Of a DNA stretch of 64,000 nt, positions 36,179 through 45,186 are shown in pieces (positions within the stretch are counted from its first letter, which is position 1; every line of letters starts with the position of its first letter). This DNA comes from CAZFER01 sp964517495 (GTDB lineage Bacteria > Hinthialibacterota > Hinthialibacteria > Hinthialibacterales > Hinthialibacteraceae): assembly GCA_964517495.1 (NCBI GenBank), contig CAZFER010000004.1, forward strand, positions 1-64,000, written 5' to 3'. A program made the position numbers and the translations under genes. The notes beneath the pieces were generated by a model that worked only from the letters and a program-made list of their open reading frames with translations, was not told the DNA's origin and did no database searches.

Positions 36179-37798
36179 TTAGGGTTTGGCAATCTCCTGG
36201 TAGATTGATCGGGCTTTTTGATATTCTTTTATGGCCTCATTGGATAGGATGTGTTGGTTTCGCTTGAGTTCTTTTTTCATCCTATTGATTAAGTCGTTTA
36301 TCTCTTCAGGTTTGGGGTGAAGGGGGCGGCTGTCAAAATTAAAAAAGAAGGGTGCGGTATGGGCAAATCGGATGCGTCCATCCTTGCGATCTTCAAAACA
36401 TCGAAGAGCAATCCATGTGGTTGAATTGAATGTTTTGATAGTTTCAAGTTCGTACTTAAAGGCACCGGTGGATGTTTTGATGGTTTGTGGGTGATAAATA
36501 TTATATACCTCACCGTTTTTGATGAGTTCTATTTTTTCGATGGGATTCTGGCTATGGATAGTGGCTGATATTTTGTATGTATTGGGACCGGAATTTGTAT
36601 GATGGAAGGTTGTAGCGGGCCATTGGTTGTTGACCCTGGCTGACAGCATGGGGCCAGTGGTTACAAAACTGCGGCCCAAATTCAAGCCGTTGATCCATTT
36701 ATTTACATCGAAACCATTCTGTAAATGAACATACACCCGACCAAATCCCAAGGGGACGGGATGTACTCCATTGGCCGTTCCCGCGGTGGGGCGCAAGCGG
36801 AAACCACAACTAAGCAGGGCGTAGTAGTTTTTGAAGCCGTACTCAATCCAACCCCATTCGGTCCAACCTTGATCATCTTTTTCGATATTCATATAGGGTG
36901 CGTCCGGTTCACCGAAATTATTGAAGGCGAATTCAGTGCGCCACATATGGTTGTTGGCCAGTTCGAATAGATCGACGTTCATGATGGGAATCAGCATCAT
37001 TGACCAGGGCCAGTTGTGTTTATCCAGTTCGATTAAGCCCCCGTTTTGGTGAACTGTTTGTGCGACTGGGGCAACCGGTGGGGCGCCTTCGGTTAAGGGA
37101 TGTTGGTGGTTCAGGGCAAAGAAGGCGCCCAAGGTGTGTTGGCGGCCTTTAACACGGTTGAGTTCGTATTCAGTGTTGCGGGTGCATATAGCGTGTTGGT
37201 GGTCGATATAAATAATAGGGGGCTGTGTTTTCATAGGAACGCTATGGGAGCTTTTCGCGGGTGAGGTATAAGCAGACGCCACCCATTGCAAGAGGGGGAA
37301 GGTAATGTTCAGGTCTTCGGCTGGCATGATATTTTTTAAGTCCATGATGCTGCGATGGACGTGGGTATCGCCGGAGTACCAGCCCAAACTGGCCATGTTG
37401 ATCCACCGTTTGAGTTTTAAGGAAAGCGATACAGGTTTCCCCTTGATTTCAATTTGTTTGTGCAGGGGGATGTATTCTTTGCCGCGTTCAATAGTAATGG
37501 AATATTGGCCTTGAGGAAGATCCGCATAAAAGGGATGGGCGGAGACCGTGGTGTGCATCTCGATTGATCGAGGATTAATCCAATTTTGTTTTTCATAGCG
37601 AATGGCGGTGCCTTGCGGGGAATCTGATTTTGGAAAGTACCATTTTCCATCTTCACCCTGAATGTACACCCGGCAGGGGATTTTGGCATTGGTATCAGCG
37701 TCATGAACGGAAAGAGTAAGGCGTTGAACATCTGAGGTTGCAAAACAGATTTGAAAGGAGGCACTTATTAATACTATCAACAAAACGCGAATATTCAT
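36179..37798 (-). CDS. Secreted CehA/McbA-family metallohydrolase (PHP-like)
   Basis: AGAGGAT before ATG 37798 supports the start. The 539-residue protein has a signal peptide ending near ICFA, an N-terminal beta domain (about 24-135; RVYIQGEDGKWYFP, HPFYADLPQGQYSITIERG), and then the metallohydrolase domain with GWYSGDTHVHRSIMD, the DTHVHR metal motif of the CehA/McbA group. Further metal ligands are likely in IDHQHA, FALNHQHP and ELDKHNW. A C-terminal beta domain follows. The group was named for carbaryl hydrolase and McbA, but most members are secreted phosphoesterase-like enzymes of unknown substrate. It diverges from the NodB/nitrilase operon. Confidence 0.87.
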   Translation of the reverse strand: MNIRVLLIVLISASFQICFATSDVQRLTLSVHDADTNAKIPCRVYIQGEDGKWYFPKSDSPQGTAIRYEKQNWINPRSIEMHTTVSAHPFYADLPQGQYSITIERGKEYIPLHKQIEIKGKPVSLSLKLKRWINMASLGWYSGDTHVHRSIMDLKNIMPAEDLNITFPLLQWVASAYTSPAKSSHSVPMKTQPPIIYIDHQHAICTRNTEYELNRVKGRQHTLGAFFALNHQHPLTEGAPPVAPVAQTVHQNGGLIELDKHNWPWSMMLIPIMNVDLFELANNHMWRTEFAFNNFGEPDAPYMNIEKDDQGWTEWGWIEYGFKNYYALLSCGFRLRPTAGTANGVHPVPLGFGRVYVHLQNGFDVNKWINGLNLGRSFVTTGPMLSARVNNQWPATTFHHTNSGPNTYKISATIHSQNPIEKIELIKNGEVYNIYHPQTIKTSTGAFKYELETIKTFNSTTWIALRCFEDRKDGRIRFAHTAPFFFNFDSRPLHPKPEEINDLINRMKKELKRNQHILSNEAIKEYQKARSIYQEIAKP

Positions 37799-37915
37799 TA
37801 GATCGATCCTCTCTGAAAGCCAGTGAATGTGATAGGATGATTTTAACAGATAGGATGTTTAGGAGTAAATAACATAGAGGGATTTTATCGATTTTTTTTG
37901 GAGGTATGTACAATT

Positions 37916-39610
37916 GTGAAAATTAAAAAGTTAGCCATATTTTTTGTCATTCTTTTTTTGAACTCCATGCTATTGAATGCTCAAAGTAAACGGGTGGTGG
38001 TATTGACGTTTGACGATGCGGTGCAATCTCATCTGACTAATGTGGCTCCCTTGTTGAAAGAGAAGGAATTTGGGGCGACGTTTTTTGTGACGCATCGCTG
38101 GATGGGAGATGAGCATTTTATGACGTTTGAGGAAATTTCCAAACTTCATCACATGGGATTTGAAATCGGAAATCATACCTGGACACATGGTGGCCTTTCG
38201 ACACCGAAGGCGGTTCATCGTCTGGCAAGTGAATTAGGATTGATGGAGTATGAATTGCAACGTGTGGGGGTGCCCAGGCCGGTTAGTTTTGCTTATCCAG
38301 GCAATGGATTTGGCCCTGAAGCGGTGCAGAAACTGGCGCTTTTGGGATACCGATTTGCCCGGCGTGGCAAACAACCTGAAGTGCCCTATGGAGAGTTGCG
38401 TTCCGGAGCGCTTTATGATCCGGCTATTCACCATCCCTTGTTGATTCCATCGACCGCGGATGCCTATCCGGATTGGACGTTTGAACATTTCAAGCAAGCC
38501 GTTGAACAAGCGGAAGAAGGGAAGATCGTTGTGCTGCAATTTCATGGGGTGCCTGATCCTGTTCATCCCTGGGTGAACACTCCGTTGGAGCGCTTTAAGA
38601 CATTTATGGATTATTTGGATGATCATGATTTTACTGTTATCGCTTTGCGTGATCTTGAAACATATTTGCCTGACCGGCAATGGCCTGCGGACCCTATGTT
38701 GCAGGTTCGCTATCCTGAAAAAGATGAACGCTTGCCTCTGCCGGTTGAAATGCAAGCCAACCGGGCTGATATGGTTTATTGGCTGGAAAATATGATAGGT
38801 TATCATGGTTTTGGATGGAGCGAGGCGGCTCAGGCGTTTGGCATGGGGGAAAATGAATTAAAAAAGGCAGCAAACGAGCAGGGGATAGAAGATTTTCAAA
38901 AGGCAGATATCGATGAGAATGATCCTATCCGTGTTTTACCCTATCCTGGTGGGCGTCATCCACGGATTGGTTTTTTGGATGGTGCGATTGATCCACAGCG
39001 GGGAACCAAGGCCAGCATTTTTTTACCCTGGGAGCCATCATCTTATATTGTTGTTGACTTGCCGGAGGCCATTTTCAGCAATTTGGGATTGACGTATCTT
39101 GCCCATACTCATATTCCCACTATATGGAATTTGCAAAACCGCTGGTTGGAAAACCGTGATTGGCAGCGTGATGAGGAGGGTATCCTGCGTAATGAATTTA
39201 CGCTCCCGAACAAGATTAAATTTGGGGCGGAGATCAAAGCGGATAACGAGCGAGTGAAGATGGAACTGTGGCTTTTTAATGGGACCGATGAAAAGCTCAC
39301 GGATTTGAGAACTCAAATCTGTATTATGCTGAAGGGCGCCGCGGAATTTGATGCATTGAGCAATGAGAATAAAATGTACCAATCACCGGTGGCAGCCGTG
39401 AAAGCGGAAACCGGTGACCGGTGGATTATTACTGCCTGGGAACACTGTGGCCGTGCGTGGGGTAACGCCGATGTGCCCTGCGTGCATGCCGATCCGGTGT
39501 TAGCGGATTGTGCACCGGGTGAGACGGTGCGGGTTAAAGGTATAATCCGGTTTTACCAAGGAACGGATATTGAAGAACAGATTCAATTCATTTCAAAAAT
39601 AAAGGAATAA
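37916..39610 (+). CDS. Secreted NodB-type polysaccharide deacetylase with C-terminal extension
   Basis: I place the start at GTG 37916 (GGAGG at 37900-37904) because it opens directly on the signal peptide (KIKKLAIFF to LLNAQ); a TTG at 37898 overlaps the ribosome binding site. The NodB fold shows motif 1 LTFDDA (catalytic base and metal Asp), motif 2 HTWTHGG (H-x3-H metal ligands), motif 3 FAYPGNGFG and motif 5-like VLQFHGVPD with the catalytic His. Residues about 280-564 form a second region with beta strands and RVLPYPGGRHPRIGFLDGAI; I do not recognise it. It would remove acetyl groups from a glycan. The nitrilase gene begins two bases after its stop, so the two are co-transcribed. Confidence 0.87.
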   Translation: MKIKKLAIFFVILFLNSMLLNAQSKRVVVLTFDDAVQSHLTNVAPLLKEKEFGATFFVTHRWMGDEHFMTFEEISKLHHMGFEIGNHTWTHGGLSTPKAVHRLASELGLMEYELQRVGVPRPVSFAYPGNGFGPEAVQKLALLGYRFARRGKQPEVPYGELRSGALYDPAIHHPLLIPSTADAYPDWTFEHFKQAVEQAEEGKIVVLQFHGVPDPVHPWVNTPLERFKTFMDYLDDHDFTVIALRDLETYLPDRQWPADPMLQVRYPEKDERLPLPVEMQANRADMVYWLENMIGYHGFGWSEAAQAFGMGENELKKAANEQGIEDFQKADIDENDPIRVLPYPGGRHPRIGFLDGAIDPQRGTKASIFLPWEPSSYIVVDLPEAIFSNLGLTYLAHTHIPTIWNLQNRWLENRDWQRDEEGILRNEFTLPNKIKFGAEIKADNERVKMELWLFNGTDEKLTDLRTQICIMLKGAAEFDALSNENKMYQSPVAAVKAETGDRWIITAWEHCGRAWGNADVPCVHADPVLADCAPGETVRVKGIIRFYQGTDIEEQIQFISKIKE

Positions 39611-39612
39611 CA

Positions 39613-40437
39613 ATGATCAAACAATTAACAATTCTTATTACGGTTTTGTGTGGAGTGATGGTGATGAATGATGTGCAAGCCAAGCCTGTTAAAATTGCGA
39701 TGTGTCAGATTGTGTGCCTGGATGGTGCACGGAGTGGGAATTTTGTGCGTATTGAAAACGCGCTAAAAGTGGCCAAAGAGGAAGGGGCGTATATCGCCTG
39801 CTTTCCTGAGACCTCGATCTATGGCTGGGTGAACTCTGATGCTCATCAGCGTGCGTTTCCTATTCCTGGTGAGGATTCAGGCCGGCTGTGCGAGCTGGCG
39901 AAGAATTATGACATTTATATTTGCATAGGTCTGGCGGAGAAAGAAGGCGAGAAATTATATGATTCGCTGATTCTGATCGATAATACGGGTAGGATTTTGC
40001 TTAAACATCGAAAGAACAATATTCTCACTCATTTGATGACTCCGCCCTATACACCCGGTGAAGGAGTGCAAGCCGTCGATACTCCTTATGGGCGAATCGG
40101 ATTATTGATTTGTGCGGATACATTTTTGCAGGAAAACCTTGAGGCAATGCGTGATTTAAAGCCTGACCTGGTGTTGGTGCCTTATGGCTGGGCAGCGAAA
40201 GAAGACGCCTGGCCGGAGCATGGGGAAAAGCTGGCGGAGACTGTTTCGCAGGCGGCGAAGACCATCGGTGCGCCGGTGATGGGGACCGATTTGGTGGGGG
40301 CTATTACCAAAGGGCCGTGGACTGGATATACCTACGGCGGCCAGAGTGTGGCCGCCGATGGTGAAGGGGTGATTTTGGCAAAAGGCCGGGATCGTGATTC
40401 AGATGTGGTGTTGGTTGAACTTGATCTGGCTAAGTGA
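39613..40437 (+). CDS. Exported carbon-nitrogen hydrolase (nitrilase superfamily)
   Basis: The 274-residue protein follows a ribosome binding site (AAGGAAT) two bases after the deacetylase stop. It has a signal peptide ending near DVQA, unusual for this superfamily, which is mostly cytoplasmic. The Glu-Lys-Cys triad is complete: Glu in CFPETSIYGW, Lys in LKHRKNN and Cys in LLICADTF. DAWPEHGEKLAE and GPVMGTDL-like elements complete the alpha-beta-beta-alpha sandwich. Closest subgroups hydrolyse N-carbamoyl or amide bonds (N-carbamoylputrescine amidase-like). With the deacetylase next to it, action on an N-acylated sugar or amide outside the cytoplasm is plausible but unproven. Confidence 0.88.
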   Translation: MIKQLTILITVLCGVMVMNDVQAKPVKIAMCQIVCLDGARSGNFVRIENALKVAKEEGAYIACFPETSIYGWVNSDAHQRAFPIPGEDSGRLCELAKNYDIYICIGLAEKEGEKLYDSLILIDNTGRILLKHRKNNILTHLMTPPYTPGEGVQAVDTPYGRIGLLICADTFLQENLEAMRDLKPDLVLVPYGWAAKEDAWPEHGEKLAETVSQAAKTIGAPVMGTDLVGAITKGPWTGYTYGGQSVAADGEGVILAKGRDRDSDVVLVELDLAK

Positions 40438-40472
40438 AGAGATTGTCTTAAAACCCATTGTAGTGGTTGCCA

Positions 40473-40497
40473 AGGGCGAACACGCAGGTTCGCCCCT
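40473..40497. repeat. Dispersed palindromic repeat family E, copy 2
   Basis: AGGGCGAACACGCAGGTTCG followed by CCCCT is a near-perfect inverted repeat. Confidence 0.85.
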
Positions 40498-40580
40498 ATA
40501 AATATATGTTTTGTTCTTTGTGCCAACCCGGTTTTGAGGCAAATTCACCAAAAAAAAAATGCAATCACGATTGGAAGGAT

Positions 40581-41798
40581 TTAGTTTGAGGGTTTCGTTT
40601 CGCCGAATCCAGGGTCTTGTACATTTGATTGTACGCCGGGTTGAGGTTGAGAGAGATTGAGTTGAGGAATAATAATCAGCGCACCTTGGCGCAGGACGTT
40701 TCTTTCCTCACGGGTATATCCGACGATGATGGGTTTATTGAGTTTAGCGTGGATTAGATTGGTCAAAATTTTATCTCCACTTTTCTCGGACAGGTCAATG
40801 GAAATTAACATATCTTTTTCTTTGCTTTGCTCGGTTTGGATTGTCAATCGCCATGTGCCCAGGGGAACCATGCATTGGCCTGGGAATGAGGTATGGCCAA
40901 ACCAAAAGCCTACGGTATGCACCTGATGGCCAATAAGGCCTTCAATGGTTTTTCGAATTGAAACAGGCAGGGGGGCTTCAACCGCGTTGCTTTTATATAT
41001 GTCGGTTGAATACAGTTTGTTCTTTTTGTTGACGTTTATATCCAATCTTTCAACGGAGACGGATTGATGGGGATCAGCTTGAAGCACACCAACAATTTTC
41101 CATATTAGTTCCGATGAAGTTGTTTTCCCTGAAAGGTTGCTGTGTTGTACAAAGAATACTTCTTTATCTTCATCACGTCCTTCATCACGTATTTTTTGTG
41201 TTGTTGTTTCAATTGATTCGATGATAATCCCACTCACATTCTCTATAACCAAATCTGAGAATCGCGAATCTGGCCTTTCGATTCGCAACATCAGGTTGAA
41301 GGGTTTCATGGTTTCTATTTTGGATGGGACTTCCACGGCGTAGACGCGAAAAGCGATGTTTTGGGGGTGAATCTGATTTTTGCTCTCTTTCTCTTCTTTG
41401 GCCCATTGGCCTATCAAATGAGTGATTTGATTCATCTTCTCTTTATTTGCTAAAACAATAAGGGAATTTGTTCGCTTGTTTATAAATATATTGTCTGATT
41501 CAACAAGTTGACCGATTTTCTTATAAACAGAATCCAGGATGTCCTCATCCATTTTGAATACCCTGGTGAGGATATTGTCATTTGATGTTTCCGAGGCGAT
41601 GTCAACTTGAGCTACTTGTTGAGGCTCTTTTGCTTCGAAGAGTGTGCCCAGCACAGGGATATCCTTTAAAATGGGGACTGGTTGGGATGTTGAAGGTTTG
41701 GTGCTATCTACGGGTGTATTCTGGTCGGTGGCGTAGAGATAGGATGATAAAAAGCAGATACAGGCGAATGTAATTAGATTCTTTAATAAGGTTTTCAT
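40581..41798 (-). CDS. Secretin-derived periplasmic protein (NolW-like domain, no pore)
   Basis: The 405-residue protein has a signal peptide (to about residue 23) and then KDIPVLGTLFEAKEP, the motif that in secretins marks the gate-region hairpin (D-I-P-x-L-G-x-L-F). A NolW/N-domain-like segment follows (residues about 80-135: FKMDEDILDSVYKKIGQLV, SDNIFINKRTNSLIVLANKE). The remaining beta-rich part (about 150-390) has no beta-barrel pore sequence that I can recognise. So it is a secretin relative that has lost or replaced the pore. It is last in the order sigma4/anti-sigma/this gene, 134 bases after the anti-sigma stop with a family D repeat between. A role in envelope sensing or filament assembly is inference. 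Confidence 0.6.
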   Translation of the reverse strand: MKTLLKNLITFACICFLSSYLYATDQNTPVDSTKPSTSQPVPILKDIPVLGTLFEAKEPQQVAQVDIASETSNDNILTRVFKMDEDILDSVYKKIGQLVESDNIFINKRTNSLIVLANKEKMNQITHLIGQWAKEEKESKNQIHPQNIAFRVYAVEVPSKIETMKPFNLMLRIERPDSRFSDLVIENVSGIIIESIETTTQKIRDEGRDEDKEVFFVQHSNLSGKTTSSELIWKIVGVLQADPHQSVSVERLDINVNKKNKLYSTDIYKSNAVEAPLPVSIRKTIEGLIGHQVHTVGFWFGHTSFPGQCMVPLGTWRLTIQTEQSKEKDMLISIDLSEKSGDKILTNLIHAKLNKPIIVGYTREERNVLRQGALIIIPQLNLSQPQPGVQSNVQDPGFGETKPSN

Positions 41799-41840
41799 TT
41801 CTTCATTCCTTTCTTTTTTAGAAATTAATTTTTTGTGAAT

Positions 41841-41920
41841 GGGGGGGAGGCGAGGCTCCCGCCCAGCCGTGGCTTATAACATAGGTTTGAAGCGGCTCCG
41901 CGGGAGCGTCGCCCTCCCTG
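41841..41920. repeat. Dispersed repeat family D, inverted pair
   Basis: GGGGGGAGGCGAGGCTCCCG, CCAGCCGTGG on the left and GCGGCTCCGCGGGAGCGTCG with CCCTCCC on the right form an inverted pair. It lies between the anti-sigma and secretin-like genes. Confidence 0.85.
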
Positions 41921-41932
41921 GTTGATTTGGGT

Positions 41933-42490
41933 TTACAGGTTCCATATGACTTGGATTGTGCCGTTCTCGATTGTTCCTTGAATCGTCTCGGACGATTTTT
42001 CATTATCCTTGTGGTTGTGAATGACGACCACGGGATCTTCCAAACGTTGGTAAATTGATTCCGAGTTGGTGCCTTTGATAAAGGCGGGAATGTGTTTTGG
42101 CGTGTGGGATTCAACTGTTGGGGTGTTTTTCTGCACCGATTTGGCATTGCCGAATTCGGGCATACTGAACAGCAGCATTAATCCACACGTCAGGCCCATC
42201 GCGAAACTGAATCCATGGCGTAACAGAGTTCCTCCCAAGCGCCACAATTGTGGTTGTTTTTTTGGAGCAACCGATTGCCAGGCACGATTGAATAAATCAT
42301 GATGCACATTGGTTGAAGGTTGAGGCTCATTATGGTGATGGAGAAGATTCAATGTGTGCATCAAATCATCATACGCTGCACGGCATGACTCGCATGTTTC
42401 CAGATGGGTATGCAAATGTTTATACTCGCTCGAATCTTGTTCATAATAGAGTTGGATTAGTTCTCGTTCCTGCAAATGTTTGTTCATCAT
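41933..42490 (-). CDS. Membrane anti-sigma factor with zinc finger (zf-HC2)
   Basis: The start is ATG 42490, overlapping the sigma stop in an ATGA; an ATG at 42514 would lie eight codons inside the sigma gene. The 185-residue protein has the HxxxCxxC zinc motif (H29, C33, C36 in HLETCESCRAAY) of the anti-sigma domain, a transmembrane helix at about residues 87-108 (FSFAMGLTCGLMLLF) and a periplasmic tail of about 75 residues. It would hold its cognate sigma factor until a periplasmic signal releases it. The tail has no known domain. Confidence 0.87.
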   Translation of the reverse strand: MMNKHLQERELIQLYYEQDSSEYKHLHTHLETCESCRAAYDDLMHTLNLLHHHNEPQPSTNVHHDLFNRAWQSVAPKKQPQLWRLGGTLLRHGFSFAMGLTCGLMLLFSMPEFGNAKSVQKNTPTVESHTPKHIPAFIKGTNSESIYQRLEDPVVVIHNHKDNEKSSETIQGTIENGTIQVIWNL

Positions 42491-42762
42491 GATTTTTCGT
42501 CCATTTTGTTCCAATGGTTCAATGCCATACGTATTGTTTTCACCGCGCGGTGAATATGGGTTTTGACCGTGCCCTCAAAACATCCCAGCACATCAGCAAT
42601 TTCTTTCAGCGAACATCCTTCGTAGTGTCTCATGATGAATGCCGCCCGCTGCTTGATGGGAATCTGGCAAAGCGCGTGTTCAATTTGTTTCATCACCACT
42701 GGCTGCTGCTTGCGCCAATGCATCGTCCATGTCATTGCGTGTTTTATCCATTGTCTTTTCAT
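42487..42762 (-). CDS. Sigma-70 region 4-only protein (truncated ECF sigma factor)
   Basis: The 91-residue protein holds only region 4 of an ECF sigma factor: ALCQIPIKQRAAFIMRHYEG, then the -35-reading helix-turn-helix CSLKEIADVLGCFEGTVKTH and IHRAVKTIRMALNH. Region 2, which binds core enzyme and melts the -10, is missing. Directly upstream, in the same frame, 11 codons (MYTFRTCQRFI, from 42798) resemble the end of a sigma region 2 (Y-x-I-x-R-x-x-I) and are separated from this start by a TAA. The frame closes at a TGA above that and the PBP1C gene lies next. A deletion and nonsense mutation are the simplest reading. It may still act as a stand-alone regulator. Confidence 0.75.
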   Translation of the reverse strand: MKRQWIKHAMTWTMHWRKQQPVVMKQIEHALCQIPIKQRAAFIMRHYEGCSLKEIADVLGCFEGTVKTHIHRAVKTIRMALNHWNKMDEKS

Positions 42763-42840
42763 TTATATAAAACGTTGGCAGGTTCGAAAGGTGTACATAA
42801 AGTGGATTTTAAATCAATCGTAATGGCTGATCACATCCAA

Positions 42841-45186
42841 TCAATCAAATAGATTGTGCCCAGTTGGCAGTTCGACTTTGAAGCGGATTGAATCTGTGCG
42901 GCCATTGCCGGTCATGCAGGTTAAATGGTGCGTGCCATTTTTTAAATCAATATAGAGAGGGGATTGAGGTGAGGATTGGCCTATATACCGGTCATCCAAA
43001 TACCAATGCAGTGAGGTCTGTTGATCGACGGAGGTTTTCAGTTGAATCCGATCGCCGTTGGATTCCCCGGTAAGAATGAATTCGGAACCGGGAGAGGGGG
43101 AGAGAATGCGCAAATGCTCCCGGCGCTTTACGTTGGAATTATTATCCAGACTGCGGTTTGGTATGACCGGTGAGTTAATATCCGCCAAATCCCAGCCTTG
43201 GGCGGTACCCGGCCAGCGTTCAAGAATGGTGGTGGTGGATTGAGTTAAGCTGGATGTGTTTGTATCCGGATAATGCATATCGCATACGCGGTGTAAATAC
43301 TGCTCGCGGGGTAGATGAACATAGCGGGTGTATTTGCACCATTTCGTGGCAGGCAACCCACTGACGGAGCAAACTTGAACTTCTTTCAAATCGTTCTTCG
43401 CTGCTGGCCAGGCGGGATTGCTTTTGACTGGCAACGAGCGGAATATCTTTGCGGTCAAAGGTAACGCTGAACGCCGTCCTACAAGTAACCTGGAGGATGC
43501 CGCATCGTTATTCCCCATCCACACTCCAACGACGTAATGCTGATTGAATGCGAAGGTCCATGCATCGCGGTAGCCTTGCGAAGTGCCAGTTTTCCACGCT
43601 ACCCGGGTGTTGGAATCCACTGTTTGCATGGTATGACGTGAGAGTTCATGGGGGAGTGATTGTTCCAGCATGTCGTATAGTTTTAAGCATATCCCACGTG
43701 AAAGCATTCGTTTTGAGTGAGGAGTTATTGCTTCACGCTTGATTTTAAGTGGACGATATTCACCCAAATTGGCAAGCATTACGTAGAGGGTGCTTAGTTC
43801 TTCCAAATGAACCTCACAATTCCCCAGGGTGAGGCTAAGCCCATATTGTTCGGGACGGGATAAGGTGCTGATCCCGGCATCCACCAGGAAATCGTAGAGG
43901 GGGGAAATTCCCATTCGTTGCAAGACGGTAACCGCCGGGACGTTTAGCGATTGCTTTAAGGCATCATGGGCGGATATTAAACCTCGGTAACTTTGGCTGA
44001 AATTTTCGGGATTATATAAACCCTGATCCCAGGTATTATCCAGCAGTGTTTCGCAGGGGTAGAGGTAATCATTCTGCATGGCTACCCCATAGGTGAAGGG
44101 TTTGAGTGTCGAGCCAGGGGATCGTGCGGCCCGGCACGCGTCGTATTGCCCTCCACCGGGGGTGTTGAAGAAATCCGCTGAGCCAACTCGGGCTAACACT
44201 TCAGCGCTTTGGGTATCGATAACTATCGCGGCGGCGTTGGTGATGCGGCCTGTGGTTCGATCGACTGCTTCTTTAACGATTCCTTCAACCGATTGTTGGA
44301 TGCCGGCATCCAGGGTGGTTTTGAGGACCAATCCTTTTTCCAATTCATGTTTGTGATACATCGCCCAGTGGGGAGAAAGGGAGGGTGAATCATGATGACG
44401 GACATTCAAGGATATTTTACGTGCTTCTTCGAATTCATGTTTATCGATAAAACCTTCTTCATACATGCGTTGCAATACGAAGTTACGCCGCTTGATAGTT
44501 TTTAAGGGGTTCTCGTATGGTGAATAGTTCCCAGGTGCTTTGGGAAGCCCGGCCAGCATGGCTGCTTCAGGCAAGGTTAGTTCGTTGGCTGATTTGCCAA
44601 AATACCGGCGGGAGGCTGCCTCGCAGCCAACGAGGTTATAACCGTAAGGAGCTGAGTTTAAATAAAGGCGGACGATCTTATCCCGGCCAATACGCCATTG
44701 CAAGCGCACGGCTTGAATGGCCTGATAAGGCTTGCTGCATGGCAGGTCATTCCGGCGATAAGTTAATTTAACCACCTGCATGGCCAAGGTGGATGCACCA
44801 GACACGATGTGTCCTTGCTTGATGTTCTGCCATGCGGCTCGCCCGATCGCCAAGGGATCAACACCGGGATGATAGGCGAAGCGCTGGTCTTCAACAGCAA
44901 TGGTGGCGTTGATCAAATAAGGGCTGATTTCATCCAGGGCACGGGGAAAACACCATTGATCATTGGTGTTTAAGAACGCATACATCAAGCGTCCTGAGCG
45001 ATCGAGCATTTCACCTGAGACGGCTATATTGTCATAAAATGAAACATCCATCGGCCAGTACAGCATTAGTGCCGCAGTGGCCAGAAACAATAGAAAGCCG
45101 TATACTACATACCACTTGGGAGGGAGAAATGACCTCACCCGGTTGTATATGATTCGCAGATATTTACCGGCGTTCCATTTCATCAT
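42841..45186 (-). CDS. pbpC: Penicillin-binding protein 1C (bifunctional peptidoglycan synthase)
   Basis: The 781-residue protein has an N-terminal membrane anchor (about residues 27-45), a GT51 transglycosylase domain (ATIAVEDQRFAYHPGVDP with the catalytic Glu, GASTLAMQVVKL with the second motif), a transpeptidase domain with SxxK (SPGSTLKPF), SxN (QSLNVP) and KTG (WKTGTSQGYRDAW), and the C-terminal BiPBP_C domain (from about residue 690: LRILSPSPGSEFIL). It polymerises and cross-links peptidoglycan in the periplasm. Its ATG overlaps the stop of the alpha-2-macroglobulin gene by one base (TAATG). This linked pair is conserved in many Gram-negative bacteria. Confidence 0.96.
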   Translation of the reverse strand: MMKWNAGKYLRIIYNRVRSFLPPKWYVVYGFLLFLATAALMLYWPMDVSFYDNIAVSGEMLDRSGRLMYAFLNTNDQWCFPRALDEISPYLINATIAVEDQRFAYHPGVDPLAIGRAAWQNIKQGHIVSGASTLAMQVVKLTYRRNDLPCSKPYQAIQAVRLQWRIGRDKIVRLYLNSAPYGYNLVGCEAASRRYFGKSANELTLPEAAMLAGLPKAPGNYSPYENPLKTIKRRNFVLQRMYEEGFIDKHEFEEARKISLNVRHHDSPSLSPHWAMYHKHELEKGLVLKTTLDAGIQQSVEGIVKEAVDRTTGRITNAAAIVIDTQSAEVLARVGSADFFNTPGGGQYDACRAARSPGSTLKPFTYGVAMQNDYLYPCETLLDNTWDQGLYNPENFSQSYRGLISAHDALKQSLNVPAVTVLQRMGISPLYDFLVDAGISTLSRPEQYGLSLTLGNCEVHLEELSTLYVMLANLGEYRPLKIKREAITPHSKRMLSRGICLKLYDMLEQSLPHELSRHTMQTVDSNTRVAWKTGTSQGYRDAWTFAFNQHYVVGVWMGNNDAASSRLLVGRRSALPLTAKIFRSLPVKSNPAWPAAKNDLKEVQVCSVSGLPATKWCKYTRYVHLPREQYLHRVCDMHYPDTNTSSLTQSTTTILERWPGTAQGWDLADINSPVIPNRSLDNNSNVKRREHLRILSPSPGSEFILTGESNGDRIQLKTSVDQQTSLHWYLDDRYIGQSSPQSPLYIDLKNGTHHLTCMTGNGRTDSIRFKVELPTGHNLFD

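Noticed and set aside
38234..38806. 190-codon minus-strand frame in the deacetylase gene
   Set aside because: It is antisense to conserved NodB motifs and lacks start signals.
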